From NCBI RefSeq assembly GCF_000002985.6, contig NC_003281.10, positions 5,146,001 to 5,210,000 on the forward strand: DNA of 64,000 nucleotides, given 5' to 3'. Positions 42,737 through 54,896 of this stretch are shown here, piece by piece. A model generated the notes under the pieces. It made no database searches. It had not been told where the DNA came from and was given only the letters and a program-made list of their open reading frames with translations. This DNA comes from Caenorhabditis elegans (Eukaryota > Nematoda > Chromadorea > Rhabditida > Rhabditidae). How positions within the stretch are numbered: position 1 is the first letter of the stretch; the number at the start of each line of letters is the position of its first letter. A program made the translations under genes and the position numbers.

Positions 42737-44127
42737 ATGTTGCAAATTGAGAAAATTGTTTCGAATAAAGGAAATGGTGATATTATCAAGGAAATAATTT
42801 GTAAGTTGGAAAACACATTTTCAGATAATATTCCAGAGTTTCAGCTCACAATGTTGATGAAGATATCACCGAATTGAGTCTGATTCGTCATAGAATTCAG
42901 AAAATCTGGCAATTTGAAAATACTCCAGGTATTAGGTACGTTTTCTGTAAATTGTAATATCCAGTTGCGAAAGCTTACGGTTTCGGATGGTACCGGGTCT
43001 CGACACGATCGAAAGTTTTTAGCTACTGAATTTATTGCAAAAGTATACTTGTAGGTACGGTAGCTTCAAAATTTTGGTCGTGTCGAGACCTTTTTTTTAA
43101 AGATTTGACTTAATTTTTTAATTTTCTTAGAGATCTGTCTCTTCGCTGGAATCTTTTGAAGAAGATTGATCATTTCCAATGTCTCACTTCTCTGACACGT
43201 CTCAATTTGAATGATAATCAAATTGAAAAACTCGAAAATTTGGAAACTCTGGTGAATCTAGTATTTCTCGATGTCTCCTACAATCGTATAACGAAAATTG
43301 AAGGACTTTCCGAATTGATTAATTTGGAGGAGCTTCATTTAGTTCATAACAAGATTATTACCATTGAAGGACTCGAAACGGTAGTGCAGTAGAGCGTGAT
43401 TTCACTCAACAATTATTTGAAAATTTCAGAATACTGCTATGAAATACTTGGAATTTGGTGATAACCGCATTCAAAAAATGGAAAATCTGTCTCATTTGGT
43501 CAATTTGGAGCGTCTTTTCCTCGGAGCCAACCAAATTCGTAAAATCGAGGGACTTGACGGAATGGCTCAATTGAAAGAGCTTAGTCTTCCTGGAAATGCT
43601 CTTCAAATCATCGAAGGTCTTGACACGTTGTCCGGATTGAAATCAATCAGTTTGGCTCAGAATGGAATTCGAAAAATTGATGGGCTTTCTGGGTTGACGA
43701 ATCTCAAATCGTTGGATTTAAACGATAATATTATTGAGAAACTCGAAAATGTGGAACAGTTCAAGGGAATTAGTAGTCTTATGATTCGTAAGAATAAAGT
43801 AAGCAAAAAATTTATAATTTTACAACTTTACAATTATTTTTAGCTCAATTGTTGGCAAGACGTCCGTCAGTTGAAGAAACTTGAGAATCTCACAGTCTTG
43901 ACTATGGAAATGAACCCACTTTACAGGTGAACACATTTTTTTAGAAAACAGAAAAATAATATAAAACATATTTCAGTTCCGACTACACCTATCGCAACAG
44001 AGTGAAGGAAATTCTTCCGGATGTCAAACTTCTCGACGGCTTTCCAATTTTTTGGGTTCAAGGAGATCCCTATCAGCCAATTCCAGAAGAATTCTATGAA
44101 GTTTTTGATAATCTTCATGTTAAATAA
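42737..44127 (+). CDS. SDS22/PPP1R7-like leucine-rich-repeat protein
   Basis: Six exons (42737-42800, 42845-42935, 43131-43380, 43430-43798, 43844-43926, 43977-44127) give 335 aa. After a short N-terminus the whole protein is SDS22-type 22-residue repeats: LTRLNLNDNQIEKLENLETL, LVFLDVSYNRITKIEGLSEL, LEELHLVHNKIITIEGLE, LERLFLGANQIRKIEGLDGM and LKSLDLNDNIIEKLENVEQF, about ten in all. It closes with the LRR-cap RNRVKEILPDVKLLDGFPIF. SDS22 (PPP1R7) binds nascent protein phosphatase 1 and controls its maturation and localisation in mitosis. I recall the gene named sds-22 in C. elegans lying elsewhere, so this is probably a paralogue and no symbol is given. The AG used for exon 2 is the second of two (42844); the first would create a stop. 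Confidence 0.9.
42989..43090. repeat. Short GGTCTCG fold-back repeat copy in LRR gene intron 2
   Basis: GTACCGGGTCTCGACACGAT on the left mirrors TCGTGTCGAGACC on the right, about 75 bp apart, within intron 42936-43130. It is a truncated member of the dispersed family. Confidence 0.65.
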
Positions 44128-45130
44128 CTGACTTAGAATTATCAACCTTATTACTGAATAAATGATCTACTTGTGTTCAATTTTGAGAAATTCTTTAGTT
44201 TCAAGGGAGGTACAATTTGGTATTGCCGTGCAGAAAACATTTATTTTTCAAACTATTCTTTGAGAAAACGATATATTTTTGCGAACCATCATAAAAATCT
44301 CGCAAACAGGTGCTATGAGAGTTCAAAGAGCCGAAATTAACCTCCAAGTACATTTATTTGAATTTCGCGCGAAAATGAGTGTTCTGTAGTTCTCGGCCGT
44401 GTACTCCTCTCGGATAATTGATCAATTATTAAATTTTTTGATTTCCGCTGAAATTTCGATTTTTTCGCATTTTCTAATGATTCTTTTCAATTTCTTTTAA
44501 TTTTTAGTTGTAAGCAGATACATAGGCGTCTGTAAACATGTTTTGCATGAATTGGCAAACGAATAACTCCTATAAAACAGGCATAACTAGTTATAACTTC
44601 CGTGCTAGTGATGAATAAGTTCTAAAATCCCGTACTTATTTTGATTATTCAGTAAAACAGTAAAATGAACAGATTTTGTTCCAATTAATCAATTTTTATA
44701 AAAAAACAGGGACAGTTTAGAGTTTGTAAGAAAGTATTGTATATAAAATTAGAAGTTTACATGTTCAACAAATAAAAATTCGTTTCTGAACAAGTTTTTT
44801 CCCTTTTCATTTTCAAACAAGCTACATACATGTGCGCTCTACTGATAATTATTTTATTTATCGGCCACTTTTCTGTTTTTTTTGTGTTTCCCGCTTCGCA
44901 CATTTGAATTAAAATTCGTTTGTTTTTGAAGTTATAATCAAAATAATTTAATTTTCAATTATTTCTCTTGCAGTAAAGTTGCACTCGAAAGTTTCTAGAC
45001 AAAAAAAAACATTTTTGCATTTTTTTTAACCTGTCAGAAGCTGTATACTTTTTTGTTTAAATGTTCCAAACGCAGTTTAAGAAAAAGTACTTTTTTTGAA
45101 ACAAAAATCCAACTTTATTGAGTTTTGCAG
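44128..45130. other. Spacer SDS22-like gene to hira-1
   Basis: About 1 kb, AT-rich. AATAAA near 44158 probably ends the LRR gene. The right part should hold the hira-1 promoter, ending in TTTTGCAG directly before the hira-1 ATG. No coding signal. Confidence 0.5.
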
Positions 45131-48100
45131 ATGGGGGACGTATACGTCACTTCACCTACATTTGTTGGACATGATAGTGAGTTCTGTGTCAAATATTCAA
45201 AAGTTTATAAAATATTTTCAGCTGGTTCAATTCTAGCAATCGACTGTCATCCAAGTGGGAAAAAGTTTATCACATGCGGACAGAAAGCTGTGGGTAATTT
45301 TCTTAAATTTTAGGGAAAGAAATGTGTTTTTTTTTCAGAGAACTAGCAATGGTTTGGTAGTTGTGTGGAATGCGGAACCAGTGCTCGACAAGAAAAAAGC
45401 ATCGAATGAAAATGTTCCCAAGTTATTATTTCAAGTCGAATCACAGTGTAAGTCTCGAGATTCTGAAAAAATTAGAAAAGAGTGCTGAAATTACAGCACA
45501 ATCAAATTCGTGTCGATGGTCGCCTGATGGAAAACGTTTCGCATTTGGATCCGACGATTCATCAGTTTCTGTTTGGGAATATGGTAATTTTCAGATTTTT
45601 GAAGTTGTTCAACTTCTCTCAAATTTCAGTTGGACTTATCAACTCAATGGGATCAATCACTGGCGGTGCTCAAAATGTGGAAAGATACAAAGAATGTTGT
45701 GTATTAAGAGGACATTCGATGGAAGTTCTAACAGTTGAATGGTCACCAAATGGAAAATACCTTGCAAGTGGATCTATTGATTATCGAATTATTATTTATA
45801 ATGCTCGAAAACTGCCCGATCGAATCACAGTTTTAAATGATATACAATTGCCAGTAAAAGGATTATCATGGGATCCAATTGGAAAATATTTGGCTAGTCT
45901 GGAAGGAGACAAAAAGCTCAGATTTTGGGCAACGGATAGTTGGCAGTGTGTGAAAAGTGTCACAGAACCATTTGAAAGTGTAAGTTTAAAAAAAGTGCTT
46001 TTTATTGGTTCTTAGATATCTAAACAGCTTTTTAAAAAATTAAAATTTAGAACATAGAAGAGACAATGTTAACTCGATTGGATTGGTCTCCAGATGGAAA
46101 ATATTTAATGACTCCGGCAGCAGTTCGAAGTGGAAAACCACTGATCAAGTTGATTCAGAGACAAACGTGGAAATCTGATCAATTTCTTGCTGGACATCAC
46201 AAAGGAACCACGTGTGTTCGTGCAATGCCACGTTTAATTGAAGCTAACCTGAAAAATGGAAAACGAATGCAATTGACGTGTGCCGCAGTTGGATCGAGAG
46301 ATAAATCCATTAGTATTTGGGTTTTTCCTGGAGTGAGCTCTCAGTTTTTGACTTCTAGTTTTTAAAAATCTATTTCAGACATTAAAGCCTCTTTTCGTCA
46401 TCAACAATATTTTCAATCACACAGTTATGGATTTTGCATGGTGTGGAAGAAATTTGCTCGCTTGTTCACAAGACGGAACTGTAAAAGTTATACATTTGTC
46501 GGAGAGTGTCATTGGAGAAATGATTAGTAATGAAGCTATGGTAAGAATTATCGATTTGACTGTTTCTTTTTAAAGTTAGCAGAATAAAAACGAAAACGTA
46601 GGAAAACTAATCAACATCCAGGTTTAAATAAAAAAAATTAATTTTAATAATAATCACAATTTTTCATGTACTTTTTATTATATCCAAAATGTTAATTTAA
46701 TTGAAACAGGAAAATCGAGTAAATTTGTTTAACCAGAAAAATGCAATCCTTTTCCTAAAAAAAGTTTTCAATTGTCTAAAAAATTCTTACGAATGACTGA
46801 ATAGATGAAATTGAAACACTAATCTCACAAGTGAAATACTAAAAATTAAAATTTCAGAGCGACCTCTGTTATCAAATCTACTCAATTCGTCCTCCTCGAT
46901 ACGAATTAACGGATAAAGAAGAAGATGAAAGTCAAGATTCATTCAATTTATCTGATCTTTCATCATCAGCTAACAATGCATCATTTGTGACATGCCCCGA
47001 AGATGTCTTGATTAAGAGAAAGGTGATTACAAATTAAAAATTTGAAAAAAAAATCAACATTAAACGGCTCGAAAAATTTTACAAATGATTTTTGAACCAT
47101 AATTAAATTGCTTTGGTTTTTAGTGAAAACCTGTTTCCGATGGTCCGACATCTACCGGGTTATGTCCCTAACTATAAACACATACATACAGTGAGGGACG
47201 CAACCCGGCAGATGTCGGACCATGCACAACTGTAACCCTCAAAGGGTCGGAGAGTCTCTTTCAGTCAAAAATTCCAAACTGATTTCGGAAATAAGATCCT
47301 CGTGTAGGCGCGACCCTAATTTTGAAACTTCTACGTGTACGTAGATCTACGTACACTCGTAAGAAACTTCTTAAAATACTCCAGAAATTCAATTTTTAAA
47401 ATCTTGCCCCTACGTTCCCACTCTTCCCGCCAAAATATACTGTAGACAGTCAGGTGTCTGCGTCTCGTGTATATTCAGCGATACTTACCGAAAGTAGAGA
47501 GAGAAAGTAGAGTATAAAGAGACTCAGAGAGACATACACGAAGAAGGAAGAATTTAAAGTAGTTCTGCTGTTCATTTTTATGATGGTTTAACTTAAAGTT
47601 AGTTCGACGTTTCAAATTACATTTTATGTGTACTTTCTATCTAGTTCCCCATGAAAAATGGAATTATCTTGATTTTAATTATCTATTTTATTTCTCCTCC
47701 GATGTTCGAAATCAGGATCATTTTGAATTATTGATTTTTTTTTAATACGAACTTCGAATTCAAAAATAATGTTCCCTTGAAAATATTAGCGAACTTTTTA
47801 TTTACAATAAAACTGAAAAAAAAACTGAATTTTCAAGAAAAATTTCAATTTAATTTCAAGAAATATGCATTTATTTAATTGTGTATAATGTTTTCTAGAA
47901 TTACAAAGTTGTTTTAATTTCAGAAACTCGTGGCTGCTCAACAATCATCTGACATTCAATTAACAAAATCGATGGAGGATAATTCGAAGGAAAACGAATC
48001 GAAAAATTCTGAAAAGACAATGATGGAAGAAAGAAATAAGCAGATTGATGTTCGAAAAGATGGAAAACGAAGAATTCAACCAGTTTTCTGTGGTACAACT

Positions 48101-49810
48101 ACTGCAGATCCAATGACAAGTTTATCATCAGAAGGGAAAAAGACTGTAGCACCACCACCTGCAAAACGAAAAGCTTTAGCTCCAGCAGTACCAGCGAAAA
48201 AGGGCGAAGTTGATTTGGAAGATTCTTCAGATTCTGATGATGACGACGAAGAGGAAGAGGAAGATATGGAAATATCAGATATTGAATCTGTTAGAAATAA
48301 AAAACGAAAAGTTCCAGCAACTACAAGCCAACCAATGTTAGCTCTTGATTTGAAGAAGCCTGCTCTGAGACCAATGGAACCAAAAAGTTTGAAAACTCAA
48401 GAAGGTACAGTACTCATGGAAGCTCCCGAACAACAACCAAAACTCAGCCAACATGTTGTTGATAGAAAAGGAATGTTCGTAGAAATTGATAATCGATGGA
48501 AGCATGGAGGTGTTGAGACAACACAAATTAAATTGATTAAAAAGAAACAACAAACCGCGGAAAATGAAGATGATATGATGGATGGAGAGAGAAGAGTTAA
48601 TCACGAATGTCTGTGGATGGCCGTTCTCGGTTCTCCCGTTATTATTGTGGCCGCGAATAAGTAAGGAACTAATAAATAGAAAAATTTGTGAAAAAAAAAC
48701 AAAAAAAAATCGCTTTTAGTTTCAATTTGAAACTTTAATATTTTTGAGCTCAAAACGTAATTATTATAGAAAAAAAAACGCACAAAATATTTTGAAATAT
48801 ATTAACGACAACGACTGCAAAATATGAAAATGCGAGATTTTATTGGATTTGTTAGTTTCAAAAACATGATGAAACATTTTCGGAACAGATTTTCTGTTAT
48901 TTCTGTTTTATAAATTTAGACCTTTTATGGAATTTTATTTAAATGGAACTTTTCTTACAGACACAATGTGGTACTCGGATGTGGTGATAAGTGCCTACGT
49001 GTCTATCGAACATTTTGTGGTACACACATTGTTTCCCTCCGTCTCGATTCTCTTCCTGTATTGATAGGAGTTACAGAGCATGCTGCATATGCTCTAACTG
49101 AAAATGGAAGGCTTTCCACGTGGAATCTGAAATTGGGAAAAGCAGTCGTAACACGACAACCGCTATTTGATTGTGTTGAAGCTTCAACTGACAATTCGTT
49201 GATTAGTGCAGATGTATCTGAAACTGGAGTTCCATTGATAGTTTTCTCGAATGGATCCATTTTTACATTCAATGTTTCACTTTCGTGTTGGATTCAAGCA
49301 ATAACTACAAATGTACTTGGACGTTTAACATCTCCAATATCAGATGCTCAATTATCATGTTCAAATGGAACAACGAATTCCGCCGGACCACTGGTCAGAT
49401 TGTTGAAACGGATGAGAAAACAAGCAACAGCTCCAGGAGTTGCACCACAAGTAGTTAAAGCTGTTAAAGAATCTCAACTTGAACAGCTTCTTCATTGTGC
49501 AGAACAACTTGGAAATCCACAAGACTATCAGACAATGCTAATGTTATATGTCGAGACATTATGTGAAGGAGGTAAGAATATTCCTCCAAGAAATAATTAA
49601 TTTTTAAAAATATTTCCAGGAAGTGAAAAGAAGCTCAAAAATATACTGAATGATCTATCGAGAAGTGGAGCACCAATGCAAGTATGTGGACTCCGTCGTT
49701 CGGCTCTCTATGATGACGTCACTCGAATGATTAAGCTAAAGCAGCCAGCTATTGCAGCAAGAATTGTCGCTGGTGTAGCGGCAAGTACAACAACTAAATC
49801 TCTTTTTTAA
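45131..49810 (+). CDS. hira-1: HIRA-1, histone H3.3 chaperone of the HIR/HIRA family
   Basis: Eleven exons (45131-45176, 45222-45289, 45339-45447, 45497-45583, 45630-45979, 46051-46332, 46379-46540, 46858-47022, 47924-48660, 48961-49571, 49620-49810) give 935 aa. The N-terminal half is a WD40 propeller (ILAIDCHPSGKKFITCGQ, CRWSPDGKRFAFGSDDSSVS, VEWSPNGKYLASGSIDYRII, LSWDPIGKYLASLEGDKKLR). Then an acidic linker (SSDSDDDDEEEEEDMEISD), the B-box-like RKDGKRRIQPVFCGTT that binds ASF1 in the family, and a C-terminal HIRA domain. HIRA deposits H3.3 independently of replication in the nucleus. Exon 2 ends at a less usual GT-GGGT donor (45290) needed for phase. The ATG follows TTTTGCAG directly. The MOCS2A-like gene starts 252 bp after the stop, suggesting an operon. 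Confidence 0.96.
47141..47222. repeat. 82-bp hairpin in hira-1 intron 8
   Basis: TGGTCCGACATCTACCGGGT to GTCCCT (47141-47169) pairs with AGGGAC to GATGTCGGACCA (47194-47222): 26 of 29 positions complementary, with a 24-nt loop containing ATACATACA. It sits in a 901-bp intron (47023-47923). It is most likely a fold-back repeat; a small-RNA hairpin cannot be excluded. Confidence 0.7.
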
Positions 49811-50061
49811 TTTAATTTATTTTTATCTTCCAGTATTTATGTCTTTCTATTAATTGATTTATTATATGTTGTTGTTTCTTTCATGGTACAACGATCTCTT
49901 CTTTCATTTTCCCACCGTTTTTTTCTCTATGTTCTCCCTTTGCCTCATCAATTTACTGGTATAGCTGTTACAATTTATTGATTTTTTTCTTTGAATTCTA
50001 ACTACAATTTACACTGAATTATCGATATGAAATTTTTTACTTTAAAATTGTGAACTTCAGC
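49811..50061 (+). promoter_or_regulatory. Intercistronic region hira-1 to MOCS2A-like gene
   Basis: 251 bp, T-rich, ending in TTGTGAACTTCAG one base before the downstream ATG. The length and the acceptor fit an operon junction with SL2-type trans-splicing. I see no canonical AATAAA with certainty. Confidence 0.5.
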
Positions 50062-50663
50062 ATGATTTCAATTAAAGTGTTATTTTTCGGAGAAGCATGT
50101 CAGCTGGTCGGAAAAAGAGAAGAAGCGGTGGGCTTTTATTATTAGACGGAAACAATTTGGATAATTTTGAACTTTTAGATTGATTTTCCCGAAGAGACCG
50201 ATTATGAAGAGATTCGGAAAACAATTTTAGAAGTAATAATTTACAGATTTCAAATTAAAAAATTGAATATTTCAGAATTACCCAGCTCTTCAAAAAATTG
50301 AAAAGGTTATGATGCTCGCAGTGGATCAGGAGTGAGTTTTCAGAAAATTGAGGTGCAACCGCGCTCTACGGCCAAATGGAAAAGCTCCGCCCCCAAAAGT
50401 TAGGTCTCGTTAGGTATTGGCAGCAAAACTGTTAATTGAAATGTTTTCAATAGCTTTTCATCATTTTTGTTATGTTTCGCGTTGTTTTTAAAGAAAGCTT
50501 TCGGAAGTGTCGTTGCCAATACCTAACGAGACCCAACTTTTGGCCGTCGCACATCTCTGCGTCTTTATAATATGTCGTTTACAGATATGCCAACCCCGGA
50601 GATCGTTTCGAATTGGTTCGCTTCACAGAAATCGCTGTAATTCCTCCATTGTCTGGTGGATAA
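50062..50663 (+). CDS. moc-6: MOCS2A/MoaD-like molybdopterin synthase small subunit
   Basis: Four short exons (50062-50127, 50179-50232, 50276-50331, 50585-50663) give only 84 aa, too split to appear as a long ORF. The start is MISIKVLFFGEACQLVGKRE, the MoaD beta-grasp first strand. The end is FTEIAVIPPLSGG: human MOCS2A ends EIAVIPPISGG. The terminal Gly-Gly is the residue pair that is thiocarboxylated and donates sulfur to precursor Z (cPMP) in molybdopterin synthase with MOCS2B. Molybdenum cofactor is needed for sulfite oxidase and xanthine dehydrogenase in worms. An ATG at 50099 is in another frame; the start at 50062 is required for phase and for the conserved first strand. The symbol is recalled with moderate certainty. 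Intron 3 holds a fold-back repeat. Confidence 0.92.
50395..50539. repeat. Fold-back repeat in MOCS2A-like gene intron 3
   Basis: AAAAGTTAGGTCTCGTTAGG continuing TATTGGC (50395-50421) pairs with GCCAATACCTAACGAGACCC continuing AACTTTT (50513-50539), 26 of 27 positions. GCGCTCTACGGCCAAATGG and GCTCCGCCCCC precede the left arm. It is related to the sequences near 10.25 and 13.4 kb. Confidence 0.8.
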
Positions 50664-50967
50664 TCTTATTGTGATAATTCTTGTAGACTCTGTTTATTTC
50701 AATGAAAATTTGTGATATATTTGACAAAAAAAAACTAGAAAAGTGGGTTAGTGGGCGACAAAGGGTGCAAAATAGGGAAGAGAGGCGAAGTTTATACCCG
50801 AATTTCGAATGATTTTTTTTCTCTGTTTTGGGTTGAAAAGAGCTGGGCGATTGGGTGGGAGGTTATCACAGAAAAATGGGAAAAGGGGGAAATGCAATAT
50901 TTTGTCTAAATCACAGAAAAATTACTGAAAAATTTTAAAAAAACTGAACAAAAATGAAATTTGAAAA
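50664..50967. other. Convergent spacer MOCS2A-like gene / emb-8
   Basis: 304 bp between two 3' ends, so both 3' UTRs lie here. G/A-rich (50.75-50.9 kb). Nothing else recognised. Confidence 0.5.
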
Positions 50968-53660
50968 TTATGACCACACATCAGCTTGGTATCTTTTTGT
51001 CTTCTCCATATCTTTGAAGTAGGCGACAGCTTCCGTTTCAGATTTTCCTCCGATTTCTCTGAAAATCTTCTGAAGTGTTGCCTGAACGTCACGAGCCATG
51101 TTGCGGGCGTCTCCACAAATGTAGACGTGAGCTCCAACGTTAATAGCATCCCAGATACGATCACGAGTCTCCCACAAGCGATCTTGCACGTAGATCTAAA
51201 AATATCTTATTTAAAAGTCAATGAAACACGGTATCCTACCTTATGTTCCTGAGCTCTGGAGAAAGCGCAAACCAAGTGTGTGAGCACTTCGTCTTCTTGG
51301 AACTTTGCCAACTCATCTTTGTAGATGTAATCATGATCTGGATGACGGCATCCATAATACAAATGCATTGCTCCGATTTCCTTTCCGGCATTTTTGTGGA
51401 ATTGACGATCTTGGAGGAATCCACGGAATGGAGCGAATCCTGTTCCGGGACCAATCATAATGACTTGAGTTGTGGTACGGTGGGGAAGACGCATTGTTGA
51501 TTTACGAACGAAAACTGGAGATTTCGATCCGGCGTCCTGAAATTATTTGGATTTTTTTTTGGAAAAAGAAAGTGTGATAGTGAGAGTTTTTTGAGTGAGA
51601 GTACAGTGAGAGTTTTTTGAAATTTTGTTTTAAAAAATACAAAAATGAACCGTGATGGCCAAATATAACTGTTTAAAAATGTAATAAATTTTTCTAAATT
51701 TTTTTGAAATGGTTTTTCAATTTTGCAAATTGAAAAAAGAGATAATTATTTTTGAATTCCCGCGCAAATGCATCGTCCGGTTATGACATTTTTCTTAAAG
51801 TAAACTTGTATACATTTAAGATTTTTTTGCGAAAAAATGTCTGAAAATTTTACAAACTGTGCTTTAAATTGAAATTAGCCAGAAAATGCAAAAATGCCAA
51901 AACAGGGTGATTCATTTGCTAGGGAATTCGAAAATAGCTATTTTTCTTATTTGCAAAATTGATAAAATTATGAAAAAATTTGAAAAAGTTATATTCGATC
52001 ATTACGGTTCATTTTCTATCATGTGCAAAAAAATTTACCTTGGTGGTCAAATATCTTGTACAAACTCCATTGATATCACGATCACCAATAGAATATTTAG
52101 TGACAACTGCACAAATTGCAATCTTTTCCTCATTTAATCTCGGAGATGAAGCAATACTGTAGTAACGGGCTTGAAGACGTGGAAGAAGTTCAAGAAGATA
52201 CTCAATTGGTGGTTTACATGTCTTTTGATCAGTCAATACATCGACAATTGAACGACGCTCTTTGACAATGTATCTGGCGTACTCTTTCTGAAAAAAATTC
52301 AATTACTTCAAAATTAAAATTTAAAAAAACTCACCAAGCCCTCCTCATTGGCAGTTGATAACTTATTAAGGAATTCCTTTTCAGTATCATCCGTACAATA
52401 TTCACTGATTGCTTTGAGCACATGAGATTTGACTGGAGCACAAATATCAACATAATGAGAAAGAGCAGTTCGGAATGTGGTTGGGCATGGGAATGGATGA
52501 CGTTTTGATGCATCTTCATCAACGTTCACAAGACGGAATGCGTGATCAGGATCGAATTGAAGCATATTAATGAGACGATCAACAAGAACTGGATCATTTG
52601 TTGGGAAGACAGCCAGATGATCTCCTGCTTCATAACGAATACGGGATCCTTCAACAGAGAACTCAATATGTCTACAACTACGATCAGAATGTTCGGTATG
52701 AAGTTCATCATTGATCGCAACAGTAGCCAAATATGGATTTTTGACATCAAATGGTGGACGTGGACGTTCATAAGCTCCAAGTCGTCCAAATTCTCCCTTG
52801 AAAAGAGCTTTTCCTTCTTCAACTGGTTCCAATTGATATTGTCTCATTGTCTCGGCCTCTGTGTTCAACTCCCATCCAAATTCTTCAGCAACTTTTGGCA
52901 AGAAAGCTTCTCTCCAAATCATAAAATCTTCTTCAAGATTAGCATCATCATCTCCTAATCCCAAATGAAAGATTCTCTTGGCTCCAAGTTTTTCAAGTTG
53001 TTTGTCCATTTGAATTCCAATCTCATTAAAATGTTCATAAGTCTTATTTCCAAGTCCAAAAACTGCAAATCGAACACCCGACAGATCACAGTCTCCAGCA
53101 TTCAAATATTCAACAAGTGTCACTGCATTATCAGTTGGATCTCCTTCTCCATATGTGGCAATGCATAGTACCAAAAGAGCATCCTCAACTTCACTCAAAC
53201 GATTCAAATCTTCACATTCAATATCTTCTGGATCAACGACAACAGCCTTCTTGGTGTAACGAGTAAGATCTTTAGCAAGACGTCCAGACATTTCTTCAGC
53301 TGTTCCAGTTTGAGATCCGTACATGATAAGCACCTGAAATTAGAGAATTTTGATTCTATTTTCTTTAAAATTCCATATCAATTTACCTGTCGGTTCTCAT
53401 TTTTCATTCGATCAATGAATGATTGATTCGATTTCGAAGCCGCAGCTGACGTGGTGACCGATGCTACGGTTGGCGAGTATCTGAAATTTTAATTTCAAAT
53501 GTAAAAAAAATAATTTTCTGCATTTATTTTTAAAGTACCTGCTAGACGATGGTTGCTGATTGAAAACCTTCATGAAAAGGAATATAATTGCTCCACCAGC
53601 GAGCAGAGTGAGCACCACAAGGTCTGATGTGTCGAGACCCGACACAATCCACGCCAGCAT
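50968..53660 (-). CDS. emb-8: EMB-8, NADPH-cytochrome P450 reductase
   Basis: Six exons (53539-53660, 53387-53480, 52335-53333, 52039-52287, 51240-51536, 50968-51195) give 662 aa, normal for the family. The N-terminus (about 13-32, LVVLTLLAGGAIIFLFMKVF) is the endoplasmic-reticulum anchor. Then a flavodoxin FMN domain (MYGSQTGTAEEMSGRLAKDL, CIATYGEGDPTDNA, FGLGNKTYEHFN), a connecting FAD domain (ARYYSIASSPRL) and an NADPH domain (MIGPGTGFAPFRGFLQDR, MHLYYGCRHPD, YICGDARNMARDV). It ends in the conserved DVW-x stack (DVWS). It transfers electrons from NADPH through FAD and FMN to microsomal P450s. In worms emb-8 is needed for embryonic polarity and eggshell lipid chemistry. The second intron from the 3' end is about 500 bp; the others are short. 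Confidence 0.97.
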
Positions 53661-53789
53661 GTTTAGAATGAGAGTTTCTGAAATTAAAGAATTATTTGAA
53701 AAGGAAGAGGGAGATATTGAAAAAGTAAATAAATAAGAAGTTATAGTTTAAACATGTTTTAAAATATTGCCGCTGAATTTTGCGATGTT

Positions 53790-54180
53790 TGCGCCGAGAA
53801 AATGACAAGTTTTTGTTAAATGCGCGTGCGCCTTTAAAAAGTACTGTAATTTCAAACTTTCGTTAATGTTGAATTTTAATTGATTTTCCATAGTTTTTTA
53901 AGTTTAATTTTATGTGATTTTTATTGTTTTCATGCATTTCTTTATTTTTTCAATAAATAAATAGTTTTTAAACAAAAATGTGTTTTTTTTCTGTTTTCAG
54001 GTGATTTCAGGTACTTAGAAAAATCCCGAATCAAACGAAAACAGAGGAAAACTCTGAAAAATTGATTGAAATGGCGCAGAAACGTTAGTTCGAAACTACA
54101 GTACACTTTGAAGGTGCACACCTTTTTGTATTTATCAAAAATTTGGCGTGTTGAGACTGGGTCCAGTGTTTTTGGCGCAA
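53790..54180. repeat. GGTCTCG fold-back repeat copy
   Basis: Internal arms GCGCCTTTAAAAAGTACTGTA and TACAGTACACTTTGAAGGTG mirror each other. The outer ends are more diverged (GCGTGTTGAGACTGGGTCCA on the right). Confidence 0.55.
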
Positions 54181-54896
54181 AAACCACAAGTTTGTCGCAC
54201 TAAAATATATGTATTTTGAGAAATATCTGAATTTCTATCATATAACTGTAATAAATAATTTTTTACAAAAACAATTTCAACTAAAAACTTAATTTGAGAT
54301 ACGATTATCGTATAGCAAATTCAGTGAGTCTTTTTTCAAAAAAAAATGTACAGTCAATTTGTGTGAATGAATGGGAACATTAGACATATTGTTCTGTCTG
54401 TCCCCTTAATTTGGTCTTACAGTTAAAGAAAAAGAAGAAAAAACAAAAGCTACAGAAGAAAAATCGAATTAAGGGAGGGAGGTATATTGAAATAAACAAA
54501 GATACGCCGTGAGGAAAAGTTATTAGTGAAAAGAAAGTTGTATTTGCCAAGAAGGTGAGTATTTTATAGAAGCAGATAGTCAGAGAGTTTGCATCATTTT
54601 TTGAGGTTTGTGATCGACACACATAAAATATGATTTGGTGGTCGAAGAAAGATACTTCGAGAACACAAAATTTGTCAGACTTTGTATTGACACGTAGACT
54701 AGAGTACTGTTTAGCCAAAATTATCTTCTGAAAACAAAACTTCTAAAAACTATGTAATCTTAAAAAATTTCAGACATTTTGCAAGTACAGTAGGAAAATG
54801 CTTAAACAAAACTAAAACAAGGAGTCAGGAAAAATTGAAACAAAAAAAAACTGCGGCACAATATCTGATATAACCCAAGTAATTTTACGGCACAAA

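Noticed and set aside
50101-50127. ATG at 50099 as the start of the MOCS2A-like gene (MSAGRKRRSG)
   Set aside because: It gives the wrong phase into exon 2 and loses the conserved first beta strand. ATG 50062 gives MISIKVLFFGEACQLVGKRE in phase.
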